From SIG673 sp964520875 (GTDB lineage Bacteria; Bacillota; Clostridia; Oscillospirales; CAG-272), in the NCBI GenBank assembly GCA_964520875.1, contig CAZFQJ010000026.1:1-15264 (forward strand): DNA of 15,264 nt, written 5' to 3'. The position numbers were made by a program, and so were the translations under genes. The notes under the pieces were generated by a model. The model did no database searches and was not told the origin of the DNA. It saw only the letters and a list, made by a program, of their open reading frames with translations. Shown here piece by piece: positions 8,492 through 14,414 of the stretch (position 1 is the first letter of the stretch; each line of letters opens with the position of its first letter).

Positions 8492-8597
8492 ACTATATTA
8501 CGGATATAAATGTAAAAATAATATAAATATTACAGGCGTTTTTCCCCCGACTTCGGAGATACTTATATTACGCAAGTTATTTAGCGAGGCAATTATC

Positions 8598-10607
8598 ATG
8601 AAAAAAACAAAAAGCTCGGCAAGCTATCTCGCGACCGCCGCCGTGTATTCGTGTATAATATTTGTTTTTGAATTACTGCTCCTTCTCTTCACGAAAAACG
8701 AGATAAGAAAAGCCCCTATCATTCTTTTCTTTTCGCTTTCGATAGGAGCGGCGGTATTCTTTGTATGCACGCTCTTTCCGAGCGGCGCTTTAAACCGTAT
8801 TTTCTCCGTTTTCGTGCTTTTTATCATCTCTCTGTGGTTTCTCACGGAAGCGCTGTTATTCAGATCATTCGGTTTCTTCTATCCTCCCGAAACAATATTC
8901 GGCATGGCGTCCGACGTCGTAAGCGGATTCGGCGGCAACGTAATACGGGCGATAGTCGGCGGAGCTGTATATATTATCGCGTTTTTTCTGCCGCCGATAC
9001 TGCTCGCCGTCTTTTCCCGAAGATTTGATTTTTTACCAAAACACAAAGTAACCCCAAGAGTCGCATTGTTACTTTTTGCGCTTGTATTCGGAATATTCGC
9101 AAAAGCGTATATTAATGGCGACAAAACAAAGCCCGTCGCTCTTTCGGAGCGGTACACATTTTCTTACGATTTCAACGAATGTGTTCCTACCTTCGGACTG
9201 CTGACCTCTACTCGTCTGAACGCAAAATATTCGCTGAAAGAGGAAACCGCACTCAAGAATATAAAACAAGATATTTCCGTTTCGATATCAAAAGAAGCAA
9301 ATTATCAGTTATCCGACATAAATCTAAGCGATATATCGGATCTCACGAAAAACAAATATATAAAGTCTTTGGCTTCTTATTTTTCTTCCGTCAAGCCGAC
9401 CGAAAAGAACGAATATACCGGCATATTCAAGGGCAAGAACATCGTTTTTATATGTGCCGAAGCGCTTTCGCCGTATGCCGTTTCAAAAGACCTCACTCCG
9501 ACGCTTTACCGACTTAAAAACGAGGGCTTAGTTTTCACGGATTATTACCAACCTTCGTTCGGAGAATCAACGTCCGGAGGAGAATACGCGCTCCTACTGT
9601 CGCAGGTCCCGAAACGCGATAGCGGAGAAAAAGGAATGTCAATGCAGCTTGCGTCGGAGAAAAACCTCGAATATTCTCTTCCCGCGCTCTTTGCGAAAAA
9701 CGGTTATAACGTCCGAGGATTTCACAACAACAGTTATACCTACTACAAGCGCAATACAACTCACCCGAAGATGAAGATGAGCTGGTACGGTTCGGGCGGC
9801 TCGGTCTTACAAGGCACTGCGTCGGAGCTTGATATTTCAAAATATCTTTCCCCCGGTTGGCCGAGCTCGGACTATGAAATGATAAAAGCCACCGCCAAGG
9901 TATATACAAACGACGATGAGCCGTTTTTCACCTATTATCTCACCGTAAGCGGTCACAATAATTATTCGTTTTCCGAAAACGCCATAGCTCGCAAAAACAA
10001 AACGGTAACAGACGATCTGCCGTACTCGGAAAGCGTAAGAGCCTACCTTTCCGCTCAGTACGAGCTTGAAAAAGCCTTAAAAGAGCTTATATCCGAGCTT
10101 AAAGAAGCAAATATCTTAAACGATACCGTAATAGTACTGTCAAACGACCACTATCCTTACGGATTATCGGCTTCATGGCAGAAAAACGGGACCGATCCGC
10201 TATCAGAATTATACGGAAGCAGACCGAAAAACAATATTCAACGTGAAAAAGGCGTATTTTTTATCTGGTCAAACGAAATATCGTCTCCGATAACGATAGA
10301 TAAGCCCGTATCATCGTTTGACGTAATGCCCACCGTACTCAATCTTTTCGGTATAGAATACGACAGTCGGCTGCTCGTCGGCAGAGACGCTCTTTCCAAA
10401 GGCGACGGTCTCGTATTCTTTTCCGACATGTCATGGAAGACCGCGCGTGCTGAATTTTCGACAAAAAACGAAAAATCCGATCCATTTTTAAGTCCCGACG
10501 CCGAATATGCGGAAAAAATATCAAACGAAGTCAAAAATAAAATATACTATTCCAAGTTACTGAGAAAACATTCCTTCTTCGACGAGGTCGCAAAGCTAAA
10601 AAAATGA
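8598..10607 (+). CDS. LTA synthase family phosphoglycerol transferase/sulfatase-fold membrane enzyme
   Basis: A 669-residue LtaS-like protein. It should polymerise or transfer glycerol phosphate from phosphatidylglycerol on the outer face of the membrane. Five N-terminal membrane helices (about 11-31, 40-60, 68-88, 115-139, 152-171) lead to an extracellular sulfatase-type domain. That domain has the metal ligand Glu288 in CAEALSPY, the nucleophile Thr325 in GESTSGGE (LtaS has GKTSDSE), the substrate-side FHNN/MSWYG blocks, and Asp517-His518 in NDHYPYG. The ATG at 8598 has GAGG 8 nt upstream; the open frame continues 58 codons further back but without a better start. It runs opposite to lon and converges on a shared terminator. 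Its codons look more A-rich than those of lon (30-33% GC in one 120-nt hand-counted sample). Whether it is the main LTA synthase or a second paralogue cannot be told from this window, and I found no convincing promoter for it. Confidence 0.9.
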   Translation: MKKTKSSASYLATAAVYSCIIFVFELLLLLFTKNEIRKAPIILFFSLSIGAAVFFVCTLFPSGALNRIFSVFVLFIISLWFLTEALLFRSFGFFYPPETIFGMASDVVSGFGGNVIRAIVGGAVYIIAFFLPPILLAVFSRRFDFLPKHKVTPRVALLLFALVFGIFAKAYINGDKTKPVALSERYTFSYDFNECVPTFGLLTSTRLNAKYSLKEETALKNIKQDISVSISKEANYQLSDINLSDISDLTKNKYIKSLASYFSSVKPTEKNEYTGIFKGKNIVFICAEALSPYAVSKDLTPTLYRLKNEGLVFTDYYQPSFGESTSGGEYALLLSQVPKRDSGEKGMSMQLASEKNLEYSLPALFAKNGYNVRGFHNNSYTYYKRNTTHPKMKMSWYGSGGSVLQGTASELDISKYLSPGWPSSDYEMIKATAKVYTNDDEPFFTYYLTVSGHNNYSFSENAIARKNKTVTDDLPYSESVRAYLSAQYELEKALKELISELKEANILNDTVIVLSNDHYPYGLSASWQKNGTDPLSELYGSRPKNNIQREKGVFFIWSNEISSPITIDKPVSSFDVMPTVLNLFGIEYDSRLLVGRDALSKGDGLVFFSDMSWKTARAEFSTKNEKSDPFLSPDAEYAEKISNEVKNKIYYSKLLRKHSFFDEVAKLKK

Positions 10608-10628
10608 ACGGCAAGACCGTTCATTTTT
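10600..10628. terminator. Bidirectional intrinsic terminator between the converging genes
   Basis: Stem TGAACGG (10605-10611) pairs with CCGTTCA (10617-10623) around the loop CAAGA. It is flanked by an A-run before and a T-run after (T10624-10628), so it works on both strands. The TGA stop codon of the LtaS-like gene forms the base of the stem. It also closes the capA operon from the other side, since the small gene there ends at 10638. Confidence 0.9.
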
Positions 10629-10637
10629 CAGCTTTAT

Positions 10638-10841
10638 TCAGTTCTGTTTTCTTACGCTCTTATACTCGTCGTAATATCTGTAATAAGAGCATTCGTTACT
10701 GCGTCCGCTCACAAAATCGACCGCTTCGTCTTCGTCAAGCGTCACGGTACAGATGTAACCGTCGTATTCTTCATCATAATCGAAATATAGGCAGCTATCG
10801 CAGTTCTTTTCCGATCTTTTCTTTCTCTTTACGTCTCCCAT
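10638..10841 (-). CDS. Small four-cysteine protein, DUF6472-like
   Basis: A 67-residue acidic protein with a basic start (MGDVKRKKRSEKNC). Cysteines at 14, 17, 31 and 51 give CxxC-x13-C-x19-C, compatible with a metal site. The core YFDYDEEYDGYICTVTLDED, SGRSNECSYYR and the end DEYKSVRKQN match my recollection of the DUF6472 family of Clostridia, whose function is unknown. The ATG at 10841 has AAAGGG close upstream. A TTG at 10859, 9 nt after the capA stop and with AAAAGG before it, would add six residues and is a real alternative. It is the second gene of the capA operon and ends at the shared terminator. Confidence 0.72.
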   Translation of the reverse strand: MGDVKRKKRSEKNCDSCLYFDYDEEYDGYICTVTLDEDEAVDFVSGRSNECSYYRYYDEYKSVRKQN

Positions 10842-10868
10842 TTTGCCCTTTACCGCCAAGCGAACCTT

Positions 10869-11981
10869 TTATCCTTTATCGAATTCACCGTACTTACCGA
10901 GCTTGCCCTTAGCCCTCAGACCCGTGAGCAAGCATTCGTTATGCACGTCACATTCGGCATAATGAAAGAGAGCTATGAGTCTCTCACTAAGCTCCGTCTC
11001 GGAAGGAGCGTGACCGAGTATCCATTTCGCGTATGTATCGGCAACGGTCTCCTCCGCCATTTTTACGAACGTTCTTTCAATAAATCCGGGTTCTTTTATT
11101 TCTTCCGAGCGTCTTCTGAGTCCATTAAGTATCTCTCCGCTCTCATCGTAAGCTATTCCGCCGTCGGTCTTGTCATACGGGATATATTCGTACTTTACGC
11201 CATTTTCGCCTATATCGATCATAACGAGAAATCCCGCGCCCCATGTCGGAACATCGGCGTACTTTTTGTCGAAAACAAAATTTCCCTGACCATATATTAT
11301 CTTTCCGCCGAGATAATCCTCTTCCGTACCGACGCAATGCGTATGCTGACAGAGCACTATGTCCGCGCCCTTTTCCACGATCTTTCTGCACACCTTGACA
11401 AGATGCGGCGACGGATAACTGTAATGTTCTTTGCCGCCGTGATACAGAACGATCAGATAATCACATTCCTTTTTTGCTTCCGAAATATCATCAAGCGATT
11501 CAAGCGGATCGAAGCCGTTCGCTCCGAATCCGTAATCCTCGACCCACGAAAACTCATGCTCGCAACAAGCGTATACCCCTACTTTTTTGCCGTCCTTTTC
11601 GAAATAGTACGGCTTTTTCGCCTCTTCCTTCGTAAAACCGACTCCCACATACGGAATTCCGGCATTCTTCAACGCTTCGTTAGTCGAAACAAAACCGTTA
11701 TACCCGTGATCAAGAACATGATTGTTGCTCCTACCGAGAAGATCGGCGCCGAGCGCCTTGATACCCTTTACGGTCGAAACGGGAGCGCTTATATTCGGTC
11801 CGGCTTTCTTTATAGGCGTAAAGCTATCCGTAAGAGCAAGCTCCAGATTAAAGATCCTAAGATCCGCTTCCCTGAGCTTTTTAAGTATTTTCGCTCCTAC
11901 GAGCGCCATAGCGTCACCCTCGTTGAACGCACCGTAATTCGCTTCGGTCGGAACAAGGTCCGCCCCGATGATTATCTTCAT
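10869..11981 (-). CDS. CapA family metallophosphatase-like protein
   Basis: A 370-residue member of the PGA_cap/CapA family, which shares the calcineurin-like metallophosphoesterase fold and was named after poly-gamma-glutamate capsule synthesis; most members have no proven reaction. Visible motifs: the metal-binding GADLVP at 6-11, NLELALTD at 45-52, the GRSNNHVLDHG block at 83-93, the YHGGKEHY block at 180-187, and QHTHCVG at 212-218. No signal peptide or membrane helix is present, so it is predicted to be cytoplasmic, unlike the membrane-bound capsule CapA; no capB or capC is nearby. A capsule role is therefore doubtful. The start at 11981 has AGAAGGAG 5 nt upstream. Transcribed from 12089-12117 together with the small cysteine protein. 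Confidence 0.85.
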   Translation of the reverse strand: MKIIIGADLVPTEANYGAFNEGDAMALVGAKILKKLREADLRIFNLELALTDSFTPIKKAGPNISAPVSTVKGIKALGADLLGRSNNHVLDHGYNGFVSTNEALKNAGIPYVGVGFTKEEAKKPYYFEKDGKKVGVYACCEHEFSWVEDYGFGANGFDPLESLDDISEAKKECDYLIVLYHGGKEHYSYPSPHLVKVCRKIVEKGADIVLCQHTHCVGTEEDYLGGKIIYGQGNFVFDKKYADVPTWGAGFLVMIDIGENGVKYEYIPYDKTDGGIAYDESGEILNGLRRRSEEIKEPGFIERTFVKMAEETVADTYAKWILGHAPSETELSERLIALFHYAECDVHNECLLTGLRAKGKLGKYGEFDKG

Positions 11982-12063
11982 GCCGTCTCCTTCTCGTTAC
12001 GCTTTTTTACGAGGTCGCACCTCTTGACTTTGGCGTTTTTTACGTCTGCCACGACAATAAAAA

Positions 12064-12087
12064 TAGGGATAGATCTCTCTACCCCTA
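12064..12087 (-). terminator. Terminator-like hairpin overlapping the capA start of transcription
   Basis: On the minus strand TAGGGGTAGA (12087-12078) and TCTATCCCTA (12073-12064) make a 10-bp stem with one G-U pair and a GAGA tetraloop, followed by TTTTTATTG. It begins one base after the capA -10 element. RNA arriving from the cassette upstream contains the whole stem. RNA started at the capA promoter (near 12083-12081) would contain only about half of the left arm. It could thus terminate the cassette transcript while sparing capA. Confidence 0.6.
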
Positions 12088-12088
12088 C

Positions 12089-12117
12089 ATTGTATCATAT
12101 TTGTTTTAATTTGTCAA
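12089..12117 (-). promoter_or_regulatory. Sigma-A promoter of the capA operon
   Basis: Minus-strand TTGACA (12117-12112), spacer of exactly 17 nt, and TACAAT (12094-12089), with TGA before the -10. The hexamers are identical to those of the lon promoter. An 8-bp perfect palindrome, GTTGCAAC at 12125-12132, lies 8 nt upstream of the -35 and could be an operator, but nothing else supports that. Confidence 0.88.
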
Positions 12118-12158
12118 TAGGTATGTTGCAACCGTTTGCTTTGTCTATTGGCGTATAT

Positions 12159-12383
12159 TCATCTGTCGTTTTCTTCGCGCTCCTTTACAAATTCAGCATC
12201 TTTCTCATAAAAATCGTGTTCTCCTGCAATTGAAATAGCACACGGAGCAATATCATACACGGGCTCAACATCGTATTCAATGTTGTCTATTACAATTTTG
12301 TCCGTAAGTTCGTTAATGTCTATTGCTTTCAAAATCAAAACTGTGCGATTGTCTATTGTAAAGCAGTCAATTATTTTTGTCAT
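12159..12383 (-). CDS. Small protein in immunity-gene position behind a phage toxin-like tail
   Basis: A 74-residue protein that I cannot assign to a named family with confidence. It has alternating hydrophobic strands (KIIDCFTI, RTVLILKAI, DKIVIDNIEYDVEPVYDI, CAISIAGEHDF) ending in a charged tail, which suggests a small beta-barrel or sheet protein. No signal peptide or membrane helix is present. The ATG at 12383 has AGAGGT 7 nt upstream; a TTG at 12410 is unlikely. It overlaps the 3' end of the preceding phage-derived frame by 17 nt, so the two appear coupled. Its GC is low (about 35% over 12181-12360, counted by hand). Position directly behind a polymorphic-toxin-like C-terminus, shared low GC and overlap suggest an immunity protein; this is inference. 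Confidence 0.6.
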   Translation of the reverse strand: MTKIIDCFTIDNRTVLILKAIDINELTDKIVIDNIEYDVEPVYDIAPCAISIAGEHDFYEKDAEFVKEREENDR

Positions 12384-13014
12384 ATTGTCTACCTCTTCTA
12401 TATTTTTCAAGCCGTTCTTTATAAATTTCTAAATTTCGTTCCACCTCTTCGATTTCCGTTCGTGGCACTCCGAATTTCGTAGCATTTTTCAATATATACT
12501 CTCCTGCCTCTATCTCATTCAACATCAATCTCTCCGATATTGGTTTATCGTTATTAAGCCCCTCGATGTTTTGCATAAAATGCCGTGTTTCTTCAAGCAC
12601 CTCGCTAACTGTTGCATCGGGTCTAAATAAAAGCGTTTTTCCAATACAAGAGGCAGTCGCATTGTTCTTTTCTAAATGCTCATACATTTCATCGCCATAG
12701 GTGCATTTTACAATATTGGCTCCATTCTTTTTCGCTTGAACGGTTAATTCATCAAATCGTCGTTGAGATATTGCAATTCTGTTTGAATTTGTCTGATTTT
12801 GTTTTCTAAATATTTCAGTAAAACTCTCGGCTTGCTTCTGCACCGTCAATCTTTTCGTCTCGGTGTCTATCCCCGTAATCTTTGCGATCTCGTTATACTT
12901 TGCCCGGAACGCTCTCGCGCGATCTTGCAGAGAATTGATTTCCGCTTGATTGCCCCCGAAAGCCTTTAACGCGTTTATCTCGTCCTTGCTTTTACGGATT
13001 TCAGTTTCAGTATA
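12367..13014 (-). pseudogene. 5'-truncated phage minor-capsid/MuF-type protein with toxin-like C-terminal domain
   Basis: The frame is open from a TGA at 13015-13017 to the stop at 12367, 215 codons, but has no ATG or GTG near its head; the first usable start is a TTG at 12849 with only a weak GAG before it. Residues 1-57 of the frame (starting YTETEIRKSKDEINALKAF) are charged, coiled-coil-like, and end in KYNEIAKITGIDTETKRL, resembling the C-terminal trunk of phage minor head proteins. From about residue 80 comes a separate domain (RFDELTVQAKKNGANIV) with the motif LEETRHFMQN (EExxHxxQ) at 140-149, NEIEAGEY, and a helical end. Such variable C-termini with an adjacent small gene are known from MuF polymorphic toxins of Firmicutes temperate phages. 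GC falls from about 49% (12851-13000) to about 37% (12421-12840). The domain activity is unknown. Confidence 0.6.
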
Positions 13015-13037
13015 TCACTTTTACCCTATCTTGTCAA
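13009..13037 (-). promoter_or_regulatory. Near-consensus promoter at the break point of the phage remnant
   Basis: Minus-strand TTGACA (13037-13032), 17-nt spacer, and TATACT (13014-13009; one mismatch to TATAAT) with TGA in front as an extended -10. The -10 coincides with the first two codons of the open phage-like frame, and the upstream stop TGA is part of the extended -10. Transcription would begin near 13002, inside the remnant. Confidence 0.75.
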
Positions 13038-13092
13038 TAATAAAACGGCTATTTCCGATCAAAAGAGAGGTATATATATTAAAATTGAAATA

Positions 13093-13118
13093 TATCGTAA
13101 AATATTTTCAAAAAACTC
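13093..13118 (+). promoter_or_regulatory. AT-rich tract upstream of the rpmG promoter (UP-element-like)
   Basis: Runs of A and T (for example AAAATATTTTC and AAAAAA) lie directly before the -35 of the ribosomal-protein promoter. This is where alpha-subunit contacts boost strong promoters. Assigned from position and composition only. Confidence 0.4.
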
Positions 13119-13147
13119 TTGACAAGCGTAAATGATTATGATATAAT
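13119..13147 (+). promoter_or_regulatory. Perfect sigma-A promoter of the rpmG-secE-nusG-rplKA operon
   Basis: TTGACA (13119-13124), exactly 17 nt, TATAAT (13142-13147), plus TGA extended -10. Transcription should begin near A13154, giving a leader of about 99 nt. It is divergent from the promoter at 13009-13037. Confidence 0.93.
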
Positions 13148-13154
13148 GATTTCA

Positions 13155-13175
13155 CCTCTGCGGAGAGGCTTTTTT
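13155..13175 (+). terminator. Promoter-proximal terminator-like hairpin in the rpmG leader
   Basis: CCTCT (13155-13159) and AGAGG (13164-13168) form a 5-bp GC-rich stem with a GCGG loop, followed by C and six T residues (13170-13175). It lies at about +2 to +22 of the transcript, so it is unusually close to the start site. Possible roles are early attenuation or a 5' stabilising hairpin; no upstream plus-strand gene exists for it to terminate. Confidence 0.55.
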
Positions 13176-13252
13176 GTGTGCTGATTTTTCTTCGCTGAGG
13201 GAGAAAAGAACGGTATTACCGTATCGAATCAAAATTCAGGAGGTGCAACCAA

Positions 13253-13402
13253 GTGAGAGTTAAGGTTACATTAGCTTGCTCAGAGTGCAAGCAGCGCAAT
13301 TACGATACCACCAAGAACAAGAAAAACGATCCGGACAGACTTGAAATGAATAAGTACTGCCCTTTCTGTCGTAAGCACACTCCCCACAAAGAAACTAAAT
13401 AA
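13253..13402 (+). CDS. rpmG: Large subunit ribosomal protein bL33
   Basis: A 49-residue 50S ribosomal protein starting with GTG, preceded by AGGAGGT 8 nt upstream. The sequence VRVKVTLACSECKQRNY, the NKKNDPDRLEMNKYCPFC block and the C-terminal HTPHKETK are typical of bL33. The cysteine pairs C9/C12 and C36/C39 mark the zinc-binding version. It opens the operon, followed 12 nt later by secE. Confidence 0.96.
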   Translation: MRVKVTLACSECKQRNYDTTKNKKNDPDRLEMNKYCPFCRKHTPHKETK

Positions 13403-13414
13403 GGAGGAGCTACA

Positions 13415-13777
13415 ATGGCGGATAAAGAACTCAGCGGATCTTCCGAACAGATCGAGGAAGTGACCGAGAGCGTCGCCGAGGAGACTGCGGTCGAAGAAAC
13501 CAAGACGACCGATACTGCTGCGAGCGATACCAAAGAGAAAAAAGCCAAGAAGGCTGATAAAAAGCCCGGATTTTTCTCTCGTCTCGGAAAATCGATCAAA
13601 AAGTTCTGGAGAACAATGAAGAGCGAACTTAAAAAAGTTACCTGGTATAGCCGCAAGCAGACCTTTACAAGCACACTTTTGGTCCTCGTTTGCATGGCGG
13701 TAGCGGCAGCGGTCATTGGACTTCTCGATGTTGGTTTTTCCATGGGGATCGAGGGTCTGGCTCATCTCTTCGGTTAA
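13415..13777 (+). CDS. secE: Preprotein translocase subunit SecE
   Basis: The essential small clamp subunit of the SecYEG channel. The conserved part is at 52-112: FFSRLGKSIKKFWRTMKSELKKVTW with the amphipathic signature ELKKVTWYSRKQT (71-83), then one membrane helix at about 86-107. The product is 120 residues because of a 45-residue hydrophilic N-terminal tail rich in Glu, Thr and Ala followed by a lysine cluster; Bacillus SecE is about half this length. Tails of this kind occur in many Clostridia and have no known role. The start follows AGGAGGAG. It lies between rpmG and nusG, as expected. Confidence 0.95.
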   Translation: MADKELSGSSEQIEEVTESVAEETAVEETKTTDTAASDTKEKKAKKADKKPGFFSRLGKSIKKFWRTMKSELKKVTWYSRKQTFTSTLLVLVCMAVAAAVIGLLDVGFSMGIEGLAHLFG

Positions 13778-13792
13778 GCGCGGAGGTATGTC

Positions 13793-14323
13793 ATGAGTGA
13801 TTTCAGCGACGCTATTCCGGAAATTCATTGGTATGTTGTTCACACATATTCCGGATACGAAAACAAAGTGAAAGCCAATCTGGAGAAGATCATCGAAAAC
13901 CGCGGTCTGCAGGACGAGATAGTCGATATCCGGATACCCGTCGAAGTAACGAGCGAAGACGGAAAACAAGTCGAAAGCAAGCTTCTTCCGAGCTACGTTC
14001 TCGTGAAGATGCTCATGAACGACGCAAACTGGCATGTTGTACGCAACATAACCGGTGTTACGGGATTTGTCGGTCCGGGTTCAAAGCCCGTCCCGTTGAC
14101 CGACGCAGAGGTAGCTCGCATAGGCATTGAGATCGAAGTCGTCACTCTCGATTACGAGATCGGAGACGAAGTCAAGATCACAGACGGTCCTTTGTCAGGC
14201 TACACGGGTATAGTTCAATCGGTATCCGATGACAAAAAGACGGTCACGGTGCTCGCTTCCATGTTCGGACGCGAAACGCCAGTAAATTTGAAATCGGATC
14301 AGGTAGAGCGTATCATTCAGTAA
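13793..14323 (+). CDS. nusG: Transcription termination/antitermination protein NusG
   Basis: Binds RNA polymerase and modulates pausing, termination and transcription-translation coupling. The NGN domain begins WYVVHTYSGYENKVKANLEKII (about residues 12-33) and includes LPSYVLVKMLMND and the VRNITGVTGFVG block. The KOW domain at about 124-172 reads EIGDEVKITDGPLSGYTGIVQSV and ends SMFGRETPVNLKSDQVERI. The length of 176 residues is normal. The ATG at 13793 is 5 nt after GGAGGT and 15 nt after secE. Confidence 0.97.
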   Translation: MSDFSDAIPEIHWYVVHTYSGYENKVKANLEKIIENRGLQDEIVDIRIPVEVTSEDGKQVESKLLPSYVLVKMLMNDANWHVVRNITGVTGFVGPGSKPVPLTDAEVARIGIEIEVVTLDYEIGDEVKITDGPLSGYTGIVQSVSDDKKTVTVLASMFGRETPVNLKSDQVERIIQ

Positions 14324-14354
14324 GTTTTGCAGAGTACTAAAACTGCGTTATAAA

Positions 14355-14397
14355 GTGGGAGGGAGATATTGAAAGCTCCCGAATAAAAAATAACCAC
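14355..14397 (+). promoter_or_regulatory. rplK-rplA leader structure, likely ribosomal protein L1 binding site
   Basis: In the 91-nt gap after nusG, GTGG (14355-14358) can pair with CCAC (14394-14397), enclosing the stem GGGAG (14361-14365)/CTCCC (14376-14380), with an asymmetric internal loop. The structure sits 6 nt before the AGGAGG of rplK. L1 is known to repress its own L11-L1 operon by binding a 23S-like mRNA leader; assigning this element to L1 rests on position and shape. Confidence 0.6.
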
Positions 14398-14414
14398 ATA
14401 GGAGGAAAAAAACA

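Noticed and set aside
8400..8500. CIRCE or CtsR operator upstream of lon
   Set aside because: No TTAGCACTC inverted repeat and no tandem GGTCAAA-type heptamers are present.
8485..8570. Plus-strand promoter for the LtaS-like gene
   Set aside because: Candidates (TTGTCA with TATAAA, or TATATT at 8564) have wrong spacing or no partner hexamer; nothing convincing was found.
8424..8597. N-terminal extension of the LtaS-like protein by 58 codons
   Set aside because: The extension crosses the lon promoter region and has no family pattern; the ATG at 8598 has GAGG at good spacing and puts the first membrane helix where expected.
10941..12233. A 430-codon plus-strand open frame opposite capA
   Set aside because: It is antisense to a well-supported CapA gene with motifs and promoter, has a composition typical of shadow frames (many Arg, Ser, Tyr, Phe), and has no convincing ribosome binding site.
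13060..13092. AT-rich inverted repeat (ATATATT/AATATAT) between the divergent promoters
   Set aside because: Simple low-complexity AT sequence in a promoter region; pairing is expected by composition.
13280..14035. Long minus-strand open frame across rpmG, secE and nusG
   Set aside because: It lies opposite three clearly recognised core genes and matches no family I know.
14327..14353. Internal promoter before rplK (TTGCAG-N16-TATAAA)
   Set aside because: The -35 matches consensus at only the first three bases and the spacing is 16; the leader structure explains the gap better.
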